From the NCBI RefSeq assembly GCF_030272615.1, contig NC_081410.1, positions 123,437,640-123,501,639 on the forward strand: DNA of 64,000 nt. The letters are read 5' to 3'. How positions within the stretch are numbered: position 1 is the first letter of the stretch; every line of letters starts with the position of its first letter. The DNA is from Cryptomeria japonica. Taxonomy: Eukaryota > Streptophyta > Pinopsida > Cupressales > Cupressaceae. A program made the translations under genes and the position numbers. Under the pieces are notes generated by a model. The model saw nothing but the letters and a program-made list of their open reading frames with translations. It searched no databases and had not been told where the DNA came from. Shown here in pieces: positions 10,517-22,300 of this stretch.

Positions 10517-12625
10517 CTACCCTTTTGCATTCCACTGAAGAACCATGTCATCAATTTGAAACTTCCTCAATGATGTCCTTTTATCAAAAAGATACTTTGA
10601 CTGTAACTGGAGCTTCTGATTTTTCTTATGAGCGGAGGTTCTAAGCTCTTCCACCTCTACAATTTGGATCATCCTGGTCTCCATTGGTTCAGATAGTTCC
10701 ATGCACTCTTCCTGCAAAAACTTATATACTGGAAGAAAGTTATTTACCGGTAATCTGGCTTGGGTACCATAAACCAACTCAAAAGGTGACATTCCAATGG
10801 ATTTTTTAACTGTTATTCTATCCGCCCACAGAGCCAATTTCAACTTTTGATCCCAAGACCTTTTGTTTTCTTCTAAGATCTTCTTAATAATAGTTAGCAA
10901 GCTTTTGTTGCTAGATTCTGCTTGTCCATTCCCTTGAGGGTGATAAGGTGATGAGTATGACATAAGTATACCATGACTATTGCAAAAGCCAATAAATTCT
11001 TCTGATCTAAAACACATAGCATTATCCATTATCAATTTTGTAGGTGTTCCAAATCTAGTCACAATATTATCCATCAAGAAATCAATGACAATTTTGCTAG
11101 TAGCTCTTCTTGTGGGAATAGCTTCTATCCATTTAGTAAAATAATTTGTAGCCACTATAATCCATCCATGACCTCTTCCTGACTTCTCAGCAATTTCTCC
11201 AATAAAATCGATACCCCATTGGACAAAAGGAGCTTCTACTGAGACTGGATTCAGGGGTAAAGCTCCTCCATACTTGAGCTTAGAAGAAAATCTCTGACAT
11301 GAATCACATTTTCGAACATATGCATGGGTATCTTTAAACAAAGTAGGCCAATAATACCCAGCCCGTATTATCTTACCAGCTGTAGTCTTAGCAGAGTAAT
11401 GACCTCCACACACTCCATCATGCATTTCATTCAACATCCGTTTAGCTTGAAATTCATCCAAACACAGCAGCAACTCCCCATCTCTCTGTCTCCAATAAAG
11501 ATCACCCTGAATGAGGACATATTTCTGGGACTTGAGCTTCAAAGTTCTCTTCTGGTTGTATGTCATTTCTTCTGGCAGCATATGACCTTTTAATACTTGG
11601 ATTATTTCTGTGTACCATGGTTGCCTCTCAATACTAGTGACCAAAATATCTTCAACTTCAACATTGTGTACTTCTACATTCATGAGATTTGACTCAGTCA
11701 TGAGCTTGGCCAAACCTAACCCTCTCACCAATTTAGTGATCTTTACCTCCAAATTGAACTCTTGAATTCTATTGATCCATCTACATCTCTTCCCAGTAAC
11801 CTCAGATTGAGACAGAATATCTTTAACTGCAGCATGTGGAACATAGGCAGTGACATTTGCATTCACCAAAAATGGCCTAAAGACTTTAACAGCTTTAACC
11901 AAGGCATAAGCTTGTTTCTCCATGGTTTCATATTTTAATTCTGCCGCTTGCAAAGATTTGCTATAGAAAGCTATGGGATGATCATATCCCTCATTATCCT
12001 TTTGCAATAATACTGTAGCCACTGTGTGATATGAAGCAAAAGAAAATAGAGAAAAAGGCTTACCATAATCCGGGGACTTCAACACTGGTGCTTCCTGGAT
12101 TGCTTTCTTAATCTCATTAAAAGCTTTTGAGGCTTCCTGATCCCAGTGAAACTTGGTGTCCTTCTTGAGCAACTTGACAATAGGCTTTACTATCTCAGCA
12201 AAGTTGGCAATGAATCTCCTGACAAAATTCACTTTGCCTAGAAAGGACTGAATTCCTTTCACATTTTTTGGTTCAGACACCTTATTGATTGCTTCAATTC
12301 TTTCAGGGTCTATTCTTACTCCTTCCTTGGAAACTATATGTCCCAATAATTTTCCTTCAATGACCGCAAAATGACATTTTTTGGGATTCAGTGATACACC
12401 AAATTCCAAGGCTTTATCAAACACCTTCTCTAAATGTCCACAGTGATCATCAGCTCTCTTTGAGAAACAAGTTAAATCATCTTGGTAAACCACCATAATA
12501 ATGTTAATGAATTCCTTAAAAGCCACATCCATAGCTCTTTGAAAGGTAGCCCCTGCATTTTTCAATCCAAACGGCATTCTCACATACACATAAGTTCCCC
12601 ATGGAGTAGTAAAAGCTGTTTTAAA
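10517..12625 (-). pseudogene. gag-pol part 3: RT palm/thumb, degenerate RNase H, integrase
   Basis: Same frame as the upstream gag-pro-RT piece, from which it is separated by a TAG at 12626-12628. The order is the RT second half with MPFGLKNAGATFQRAM and the catalytic YQDD box near 12486; a Ty3-type RNase H (about 12070-11870) in which the usual first Asp of the TDAS motif reads SFAS and the last Asp position reads VPH, so it is probably inactive; then integrase with an H-H-C-C zinc module (GGHYS...CDSC, about 11400-11290) and the D-D-E core (GIDFIGE, IMDNAMC, NGQAESSN, about 11210-10900). This module copies element RNA into DNA and inserts it. The frame is open across about 700 codons. It ends at a premature TAG, with the tail at 10361-10516. 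Confidence 0.9.
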
Positions 12626-15600
12626 CTATTCAGACTCCTTTACAAGCACTTGATTGTATCCTGAGAAACCATCCATCATGGACAAAAGATCACAACCTGT
12701 CACTCTTTGTAGCATTGCTTCCATGTTTGGAGATGAATAATTATCTTTTAGGGAAGCAACATTCAGATTCCTAAAATCCACACACAATCTGATATCTCCA
12801 TTCTTTTTTCTCATGGGGACCAAATTAGAAACCCATGAAGAATGTCTGATTGGTTTGATAATCCCCCCTTCTCTCAATTTAGTCAACTCTTGTTGCATTT
12901 TTGTTTCTAACAAGGGGTTAATAGGTCTCTGTTTCTGTCTAAAAGGCTTAGCATCTGGAAGTAAGGGAATTTCATGCTGAAAAAGATCTTGTCTATATGC
13001 CTTTAGATCTTCATAAGACCAAGCAAAAACATGTTTATACCTTTTCAGTAAACTGATTAGGTTAGTCCTAACATGAGGAGGTAGCTTCTTTCCAATATAT
13101 ACCAACTTGGGGGATGATTCTGTCCCCAAGTTGACCTCCTCTAATTCTTCTAACTTAGTGGTAGATTGCTGGTGTAGATGACTGTCATTATAACTAAACA
13201 TGCTTTCTAACTCCACCAACCCTTTAGGTATCTCATTGGTTTCCAATTGGACAATATCATTTCCAAACATTGTCTCTCTGCCATCCACTACTTCCACCAA
13301 TGCATTACAATCAATTTTTTGTCCATCATAATCATCAACACATTGGATGAACCTAAGAATATCATCATCATCAGCAAAAACTTGCCAGTTATATACATTA
13401 TCAGGGATAGCAGGCCTAGCTTTTATTTCCACAGTGGAGATACCAGTTAGTGTTGCATCGTCATTTTTTAAAGCAACATTAGCTAGGAAATCTGCCATAA
13501 TATTTTTTGCTCGCTCTATCCAGTTGATAGAAAAGGCATCAAAATATTCAATAATATCCCAAACAGCATGCTTATATTGCTTCAATTTATCATTCTTAGA
13601 TGCATACTTAGATCTTACCTGAGAGACGACCAGCTCTGAATCACCCATCACTTTCAATAATCGGATTCCATGCTTTTTTGCAACCTCAAGTCCTAATAAC
13701 AAAGCTTCATACTCTGCAGTATTATTTGTGCATTGGAATGCCAATAAGAATGAATATTTAAAGGTTATACCTGATGGGGATACAAAAAGAACCCCTGCTC
13801 CTGACCCTTCTTTGGAACAAGCTCCATCAAAATACATTTGCCACAATCCATACTGCTGTGCTTGTAGTTCAACTACAATTGGGTCAGTGTTCTTCAACTG
13901 AGGTGATACTGGCTGAATTCTGAAATTATCTAAATCCACATCAATCATACAGTTAAGCATACTAGGGTCCACATTTTCAACTACCTTAGGAGCTCGTGGC
14001 TCCTTGTATAGTTTGACCTTGTTACCACCAACAGGAATAGTAGCATAAGACAAATCCAATTGAACATTTCCCCCCACTGCTGCGGCCCACTGCCTAGAGA
14101 GTAACATGCCATAGTGGGGTTTAGTATCTGTGACAATAACATCCATTTTGTAAGTAGCTTCAGGAAATGCAGCTATTTTTACTTCTACATCTTTCATTGT
14201 ACCTATCACAGGCACTTCTCTGTTATCCATGGCATAACATTTCCCATACACGGTGGTTACTAACAATCCTAATTCTTTCATGACACCATAGGGCATCACA
14301 TTAGCAGCTGCTCCTGAATCTATCATGCAATTTTTAATTAACCGGTTATTGACTAGCAAAGTAACATAGAAAGGGTCCACCTGAGAAGGCTCCTGAGTGA
14401 TAGTGGTTCCAACATATACCTCTGGAGTTTGGAACTCTTGATCCTTCCCGATTTTGTCTGAGCCAGTGGGTGATATTGAACCACCATCAGATATACTAGA
14501 GAATAGAGACAAAGCTGCATCCTTGTGTTCCTTAATCTTTAGTAACTCCACTAATGGGACAGTGACCTTCATTTGAGTTAAAGCTTGGGCCATATTAAAT
14601 GTGGAATAATTACACTGTTCAGTATTAGCCTTAACCTTTTCTACTTTGAGTTGGTTACCCTTTTTTACTATTTCCACCTTTTGCACATCACCAGCATTTT
14701 TGGCATCTGTGGTTCTAGGGAATTCTTTAACTTGTTCCTCTTTTTCTTGACTAGCTTTAACAGTAGCAGTAACACTGCTTGATACCCCTTTCTTTGTGAC
14801 CTCTTTTACAAACATGGAACCTGGCTCACCTTGATCAGTATCTCTCTTGGTGCTTCTCAGATTGTAGTTATGTTTAGCTTTGGCGATTGCGGCCTTAGTG
14901 AGGTTTCTAACCTCTTCTTCACTAGGCCTCCTAAGATGAACTTCTTCATCTTCAATTGTTACCACATTCAATGTAGGGTGCCAGCCTAAGGCTAACTGCC
15001 CTTTTACTGATCTTTCATTATCTAACGCATCACTGCACTCACTTGGCATAGATTCCTCATCACTTTCTATGATAGTTTCAAACATATTAATATCAAGCTC
15101 TGCTTCTGGTCTCATGGATTCCTCCAGAGCTTGAGCTACTGCACACTGGTGAGGAGAATGTGGTCCATCACAAGCAATACACCAGGGAGTGTTTTCTATA
15201 TTATTAACAGTCTTGCCTTTCAAAGGATCTGGTGTGTCTTGGCTTTGGGCAATTTTAGGCTTCTCAACTTGGGGCTTACCATCCTTCCAATTTGTATTGT
15301 ATGGCATATCATGTAACCTAGGAGGTCTATCTTGCCAATTGTAATGAGGTTTATCATTTTTGTTAACCTTAGTAGTCAAATCTTTCATAGCAGTGACCAG
15401 TTTTTCTATTTTATCCTCTTCCTTAGCAACTTTGTTAGGTTGCTGTTTGGTTTCATGCCATAATCTTCCATCTATCCTCCTTCCTAATTTGCCAGATGCC
15501 TTTCTATTACTTTCAACATTTATGGCAATTCTAAAGGCATCCCTCAAGTTATGAGGATTTTTATCTCTGAGAATGTAAGCCATCTTAGAATCAAATGCAT

Positions 15601-16528
15601 TATAATAGGTGTTAAGGCACATATTGTCATCTAGCCTCATTACCTGATATAATCTATGCATAGCCTTCTGGAACCTAGCATTAAAATCAGTGACTATTTC
15701 ATTTTCAGATTTTCTGATATTATTGAACTCATTCAGCATGAAACTCACATTAGTCTTATCACCATACTGTTCTTGAAAGCAATTTTTGAATTCCTCCCAT
15801 GAACCTATGCTGGCTACTGGAAGACCTCTATACCAATCTCTTGCATCATCAACCAGGGATTGAACAAACAGTTTCATAATTACATCTTCATCAACTATCT
15901 CATAATCATTTATCAAATCCCCAAAAGATTTGAGATGTTCCTCAGCATTGACTGCATTGTTCCCGGCAAATTTATGGAGTTTGTCTCTTAACTCAATGGG
16001 AACATGATTTGGATATCCTGGGATCCCATCAAAAAACAATTGCTTATATTGTTCTAGATTAATCGGCCTTCTTTGAAAAGGGGAAACAGTATTATTATTC
16101 CCCATAATCATCTTAGCCTTTGAGATTGGGGATTGAGATGTTTGGGTGTACTGCTTATTTGAAGGTATGTGGCTTACTGAAGCAATGTTAGTGTGCACTG
16201 CTGGTTGGATATTGACCTGAGGGAGAGAAATTTGTTGGGGATTAGGCTTACTAAGATCTTCTGATGGGAATGTGATAGGGGGAGCTTTTAGGTAGTTAAT
16301 CTTTCTCTTAACTTCCTGATTTGCAGCCTCTAACTCAGCCTTTTCCAACTCCATTTGGAGGTCTTCCTTTTCCTTCCTCATCTTTTCCATCTCTCTCTCA
16401 TGTGCTAGGATCCTCTGAGAAATCCTTTCTGCAGTTTTAGACTCTACTCCATCATCTACCCATATCTGTTTCCCTTTGTTTAAATTAACTCTAGGGAGTT
16501 GGGAATCATTAGGGACTTCTTTACTTGG
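12626..16528 (-). pseudogene. gag-pol part 2: gag, protease, plant-type RNase H, RT N-terminus
   Basis: One open frame of about 1300 codons running from just after a TAG at 16529-16531. It starts with a coiled-coil segment, then a retrotransposon gag domain (about 16070-15740; LFVQSLVDDARDWYRGLP, WEEFKNCFQEQYG). A short C-x2-C-x3-H-x4-C knuckle follows (CIACDGPHSPHQC, about 15180), then aspartic protease with IDSGAAANVM near 14320. Next is a complete archaeal/plant-type RNase H (about 13840-13490) with D (YFDGACS), E (NTAEYEALL), D (GDSELVV) and D (MADFLANV). The N-terminal RT half follows (PFRQKQRPINP, CVDFRNLN). It stops at a TAG (12626-12628) inside RT. The RNase H upstream of RT is unlike the usual Tat order, where the extra RNase H follows RT and the Ty3-type RNase H. 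Confidence 0.9.
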
Positions 16529-17281
16529 CTAGGCTACTGACTTAGGAACTGGTTTGATCTTAGGGGTTAAGATTTCCCTGATCACCGGGCCTTCTTGATC
16601 ACTCTTTTCTTTATCTTTGGCAAGGACTTCAAGATCAGCTATCTGTCTAAGAAGCCTATCTCTCTCCATCATTTTGGCTTTAACTTCCTTTTCCTTATTT
16701 GCCTCCTTTTGGGCCCTCAAGGATATTAAATGATGAACCCTTTTATTTAATTCTTCAATTTCTTGAGACATCTTATCCTCATCAGGATAATTTTCTTCAG
16801 AATCCGATACATTAATTTGATCTATATCAATCAAACTAATGTTCCCATCTATCGTCCTAGGAACAGAGTGCCTAATAGCATTTGAACTAGTTCTATCTTT
16901 TGCGGAAACACTAGCATGTGATAAATCTCGACTTAAAATAGGCATATCATCAATATTTCCAAACAATCCTGAATGAAAACCTAAAATATCCTGATCCGAA
17001 TCTCTTGAAGATGAATTTGACTTTGCATAGACAGGTCGGTCAGGCATCTTACCAGTATTGTTGTTTTTCTGCACCCATGCAGCATTTGACGGCTCGTGCA
17101 TCATAGATCTCTTCTGGCCTCTTCGTGATTGCTTGGGCAGACCTTCTTGCAGGGTTTCACGAGGATGTTTCTTCATAAATAATCTTGTATGCTTATTTCC
17201 TTGCATCTTATTTGTCTTTATTTTAGAAAGCTTATATCTCACAAGGACTGGTTCAAAAAATAACAGAATCGCCACCCACAA
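16529..17281 (-). pseudogene. gag-pol part 1: N-terminal gag extension
   Basis: About 250 codons in the same frame as gag, ended by a TAG at 16529-16531. The first ATG in frame is at 17206 (MQGNKHTRLF); the open frame extends upstream without an ATG to 17281. The protein is basic at the start (KKHPRETLQEGLPKQSRRGQKR), then acidic and Ser/Asp-rich, then has a heptad-like coiled coil (about 16790-16600). No known fold is recognised. The N-terminal region of large Tat elements is commonly variable. Together with the two following pieces it makes one frame of about 2300 codons with only three stops, all TAG. Confidence 0.75.
17262..17274 (-). other. Second PBS-like tract inside the leader
   Basis: On the minus strand this reads TGGCGATTCTG, matching the start of the TGGCGACTCTG-type PBS. 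It lies 110 bases inside the element from the tract that borders the LTR and is not followed by the ctgggga part. It may be a chance or fossil duplicate. I favour 17382-17397 as the PBS because it abuts the LTR CA. Confidence 0.25.
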
Positions 17282-17381
17282 AACTATGGGAAATATAAAC
17301 GCAAGCTGTCTTACTCACAAACACAACAATACTTTCCAGAAGCTTGGCACAGATTCTGTGTCTATATCTTTGCGATAACTG

Positions 17382-17397
17382 TCCCCAGCAGAGTCGC
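17382..17397 (-). other. Primer-binding site next to the 5' LTR
   Basis: On the minus strand the LTR closes with gataaca and is followed directly by gcgactctgctgggga. This is close to the tRNA-primed PBS known from Ogre/Tat-lineage elements, with mismatches at the very first bases. It primes minus-strand DNA synthesis in an active element. Confidence 0.6.
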
Positions 17398-17751
17398 TGT
17401 TATCGCTGTTTTTTAAAAATTGGGTTCTTTCACCATATTTGGCTATGGTTTTTGAAAAAATTTGTATAAGATGTGGCCCCAAATGCTTCAGCTTTATTCT
17501 AAACCTAGAGGGTTTAAGGCTTTTCTAAGTTTTGCGCTTTATCTTTTGTTTTGAATCCCCTGGTTTTCAATTCCGTCGTTACTTTATTTCACTTAAGTCA
17601 TGGGTCGCGGGGTCGTAAGAAGTGTTCCCCCCTTGCTATTTCCCTAGGCGGTCATGTTAATTATTTGAAAAATTTTCACCTTTTATTATTTCCTTCTAAA
17701 GTGCCGGGCCCAGTAAACACTGATCAACTTGGGGAAAGATCCGATGGTTGG

Positions 17752-18787
17752 CGCTATTTCGCAAAGGCTAAGTGCTTGCCCTTTAAGGCTGCGAAATAGC
17801 GAGGATTAATATCAGCCGTCCATGTGTCATGCGGAGGAAGTGAAGGTTGCGGCTGTCAAGAAGGTGGGGCCCCCTCTACGTGGTTTTCTCTGGCGTATTA
17901 GAGGGCAGCACGTGGCGTAGGCCGCCACAGTCAGCATTTTAAGATTAAGGATCAAAGTGGGCCCCAAAGATGAGTCAGCTCACAGGTGGAGGCGACCTGG
18001 CAGGGATAGCTTTTACAATTCATTGAGACCCCGTGGCTCCTTCCAGCGAATGAAAAGTTGATAGGTCAGCTTCGAAGATGACAGGGCGCCAGGTGTCCGT
18101 GGTGTGTCCGTGGGCCTACCTCTTCTGAAAGCTCCTAACAGGGTTTAAATGCTGATCAACTTGAGAAAGGATCTGACGGTCGGCGCTATTTCGCAAAGGC
18201 TAAGTGCTTGCCCTTTAAGGCTGCGAAATAGCGAGGATTAATATCAGCCATCCATGTGTCACGACGGGGTAAGTGGAAGGCATAGCTGTCAGAGATAGCT
18301 GGAGCCCCGTGGCTTTCTTTTGGCGTATTATAAGGTAACACGTGGCATAGGCCGCCACAGTCAGCAGGACAAGGCGTTAGGTGTCCATGATGTGTCCGTG
18401 GGCCCACCACCTCTGAGAGCTCCTAACAGGGTTTAAATGCCGAGCAAGTCGAGATAAGATCTAACGGCTCGCGCTATTTCGCAAGGGTAAGATGCTCACA
18501 CTTTAAGGCTGCAAAATAGCGAAAGTTAACTTGGACCGTCCATGTGTCTTGATGACACGCGGTCTAAAAGGCAGCTGTGGGTCCCTATAGTGTATGTTTG
18601 ACAAATGAAAAGTTGACAGGTTAGCTTCGAAGGTGACAAGAGCCAGGTGTCTATGGCGTGTCAGTGGGCCCACCATTCCTGAGGACCTGTTCGAAGGATT
18701 AAAAGGTGATTAACTGGAAAGATAATCCAACGGCCCGCGCTATTTTGCAAGGGTTAAGTGCTTACCCTTTAAGGCTGCGAAATAGCG
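17752..18787. repeat. Stem-loop and G-box repeat array in right arm
   Basis: Counterpart of the left-arm array, with stem-loops at 17752-17801, 18184-18233, 18472-18521 and 18738-18787. The last two have one mismatch in the stem (gcaaaatagcg and cgctattttgc), whereas their left-arm partners are perfect. The loop sequence and the flanking acgtgg/acatgg blocks are kept. The array sits upstream of the accessory TATA box. Confidence 0.75.
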
Positions 18788-18859
18788 AGAATGAATATCG
18801 ACCGTCCACGTGTCATGATGATGACATGGCAAAAAGAGAAAGGCACGGGCCCGCCACAG

Positions 18860-18866
18860 TATAAAG
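18860..18866 (+). promoter_or_regulatory. TATA box of the accessory gene, right arm
   Basis: TATAAAG in a GC-rich setting about 500 bases upstream of the accessory ATG at 19363 and just downstream of the stem-loop array. It is conserved in the other arm. It points outward, away from gag-pol, so the LTR would act as a two-way promoter if a gag-pol start lies nearer the PBS. Confidence 0.55.
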
Positions 18867-19362
18867 GGCGACATTCAGCCAGTATCAAAATAGAATGTGA
18901 GGGGATTTTCTAAGCCAATGGTCGGATGCCGCGTGGTATTATGTAGCCAATAAAAGATAGGACTTAGACTAAGGACAAAGCCGTCAAAATGAAATTCACA
19001 GAGAGACACTTGCAGAAAGACTGCGGCCCGTTGAAGCTAAAATATGAATTCTCGTATGAATTCGATTTTGAAGGGACGGTCGAAGCATGCGGAATCAATG
19101 TTACAGTTAAGGCCCAGAGTACAAGCATTTGATTTCCTAACAACCAAGTAAGGATACCTCTTAAAAGGATTTTTGCAGAGGAGGCAAACGCAGAGTTATC
19201 TTTTACAAATACAGAGAAGGCGAATTGGTTGCAGAGCGAATTTCTTCGAGCAAGCATCAGGTTTTTTCTTATTTTGCAGCCGTTCTTGTGTTGCGATACG
19301 TGAAACTGTTCTCGTATAGCAGAAATAGTTTCAGAAGTAATATTTATCTGGTTGTATTGCAA

Positions 19363-22300
19363 ATGGCTCATAAAAGGGAATTTTCTGGTAAAGTTGATTA
19401 TCTTGGAAGAAGTGTGTGTGATGACTTCTTAGAGCAGTTGACGCTGTCAACCAACCAGGCATCTAAGGCCAAAGAATTAGTACCCAGGGCTCCCCGACTG
19501 AGAATTGGAGAAGGATTGTATGATAAGGGTAATTGGTTAAGAGACCCACAGGTTGGGCTGTCTGGGTTGGGGTTATTCAAAATTGGTTTTGGAATGAGGA
19601 ATTCTCCTGCTCCTCAAAATAACATTTGGGAATTAGATGTTGGGAGATTGGTAGTCCCAGGGGTGTTCATGGATACAGATTTGTTAACCCAAATGGCATT
19701 AAATTATGATTCAGTTACCAGGTGTATCCGGGATGTGAATGGAAAAACCCTCGTGGAGATAAATGCAGAAGAGCTGAGAAAAGCGTTTGGGCTTAGTGAG
19801 TTTACCAATTTCTTGGAGCCTATAAACTTCACACAATTAACTCAGGTATACAGGGCACAGAGGACTCATCTCAGGAATGGGCCTCTCAAAGAACTTTTTC
19901 TGAAAGTGGGAGGGTTAGCAGTTGTAGGGCCCAATACACAAGAGCCCTTTTCACTAAGTATGTTTACCTTAAGGGAAAAAGGGATGTACTGGGCACTTTG
20001 CCAAGTTCTAGGAGAGGATGTTGAATCTAATATGCCAAATCATTATCTGTTAATGATTGTTCAAATTCTGAATCCTTCTCTTGCTATTACATTTGATTAT
20101 GCCTCCTATATTGCTGATGCTATCCATGGAGGACTGATGGGGATAAAGAATGGGAAGGTGGATAGGCCATTTGGGTGGTATTCACTACTGATGCACCTCT
20201 TCCTCTTCAAAGGTGGAGATTATTTTGCCAGTGGAATGGACCTGGTAAAGGAAAAGGAGGGAGAAAAGATGCCGGTACGATTATGGAGTACCGTATTGTC
20301 ATGGGATAGAGAGGATGCAAGTTTTCTAAAGTTTGATAAATACTTTGCATCCAAGATAAGGACTCTTCTTTGCTCTGACAATCCACGAGTCCCCAAGATT
20401 CTTCTGGAATTCTTAAGACCAAAAGAATTCGCAGAGAATGTCAAGATTGTTCATAACTGGGGTGATATGTATTTATATCCAGTGTCCACAGTGTTTAGGG
20501 TTTTTGGTTTCAGAGGCACCCCATTTTTGTTACCATACCAGGTCCCCCTCAAAGTGGGAATAGCTGAGATTCTCAGACAAATTGGTGACTTGCAAGAGGT
20601 AGAGTTAACAGGCCGAGTTAAAGGGACTATTTTCCCTACAGCTACAGTAGCCCACCAATTTGTAATCACCAAGGGCGGCTGGAAATGTTTTGAGGATTTC
20701 TTCAAACCCTACCATTTGTCCACTGCAGTGTCAAGATGTGCTGATCCGGAGGACTTCTACAATGGTGTATTCCGGAAGAAATTAGCATGCAGAGGTAGGC
20801 CCCATCAATTCCACTTTCCTGAAGACCTCATCAGGAATGAATTTGATTTGGATGAACAGGAGTTGAGGAAGGAAAAATGGGTAGCTTACAGGAAAGCCCT
20901 GGATTTTGTGCATCAATTTGATGCTAGCTATGACCCATTGTCTAGCTTCTTCCCATTGGAAGAAAAGATAAAATTTTTGATTATTTGTTTTGAGGATGTG
21001 ATGCAGACAATAAAGGAGAAAAGGGAAGTTGTAATTAAAAACAACCCTGAGAAAGCAAGAATGATTTTGGGGAAATTAGATCCTATTAAAGCCATCCCTC
21101 CTGGTGATTACACCCTGCATAAGAAAGCAGGTTACAGTGTGTTGGTGTCTGCAAGAGGGGAACCCTCTTCATCCAAAGGGAAGAGGAAAGCACATGAAGT
21201 CATTCACATACAAGACAGCCCAAAGAAGCAGAGGGTGGGGAAGGAGGTGCAATCAGATACACCCTTATATTCCCCATCCCAATCCCCTCTCCACATTGGA
21301 GATGAACAAGCAGCAACTGAATACCTATCTCAGTTGGGCAGTTTGGGGGAGATTGCGTATACCTATGATGAAGTGGAAGAGGGGATGCCAGAAGAACCCA
21401 CTGAAGCACAAATGGACATCACCTTGACTGAACTCAAAGGCCAGGAGTGGGATCCTGAGATAAAGAAGGCCACTAGTGCTTTTCCAGCAGATGATAGTTT
21501 TGTGACATCTGAAGCATTCATGCAGTTTATATGGAAACAACATATAGATAAATATAATGCTAGATGTGAAACAAGAAAGGCAGAACAACCAAATAAAGAT
21601 CCAGCCTCGATGGAGGAAGAAATAAAACAGGAGATGATGGAAGAATTCAAAACCATCACTCCTGAACAGGGGAGAGATTTAGTAGCACAAGCTGGAGTGC
21701 TCATTTTGCCAGAATGGAATATTGCTGATGCTCTGGTGCTGGATGCAGTGAGGAAAGAAACCAAACCCATGGAAGGGGTTACATTCAGTAAAGACAATGC
21801 TGCTCTAGTCATGTGGTCCCTTAAGAGAAATGAGGACAAAAAGGGTAAAGACACCACAGGGACAAGTCACATTGGCGGATTGATGGTCAGGAGAGTAGAA
21901 AATATAGGGGTAGTAGAGGCTGCTAGCACGGTGTTGGAGACTGCCAAATTTAGTGTTGCAGTAGCTGAGAAGGATGCTAAAGAAAAAGAGGCTCTCCAGC
22001 TCAAATTGGAAACAGTCTTGAAGGCTTATGACAGTGCCAAGGAGGAAATAAGAGGCAAGGAGAGTATTATTGCTAGATTGCAGAGCCAATTAGCAGGACA
22101 ACGTCAACAAGGTGAATCTTCAACATTAATGATCACCTCTTCTCCTGCAAGACCTCCACCTACTAGCCCCATTATTGAGCTCCCACCATCTCTTGCACCT
22201 TCCAGCTCTCAGATGATAGAGATAACTCCCCAAGAATTGGAGAGTCTTAAGCAAACTCAGGCCTATTATGCAGGGAAGTATGAAGAAAAGATCAAGGCCA

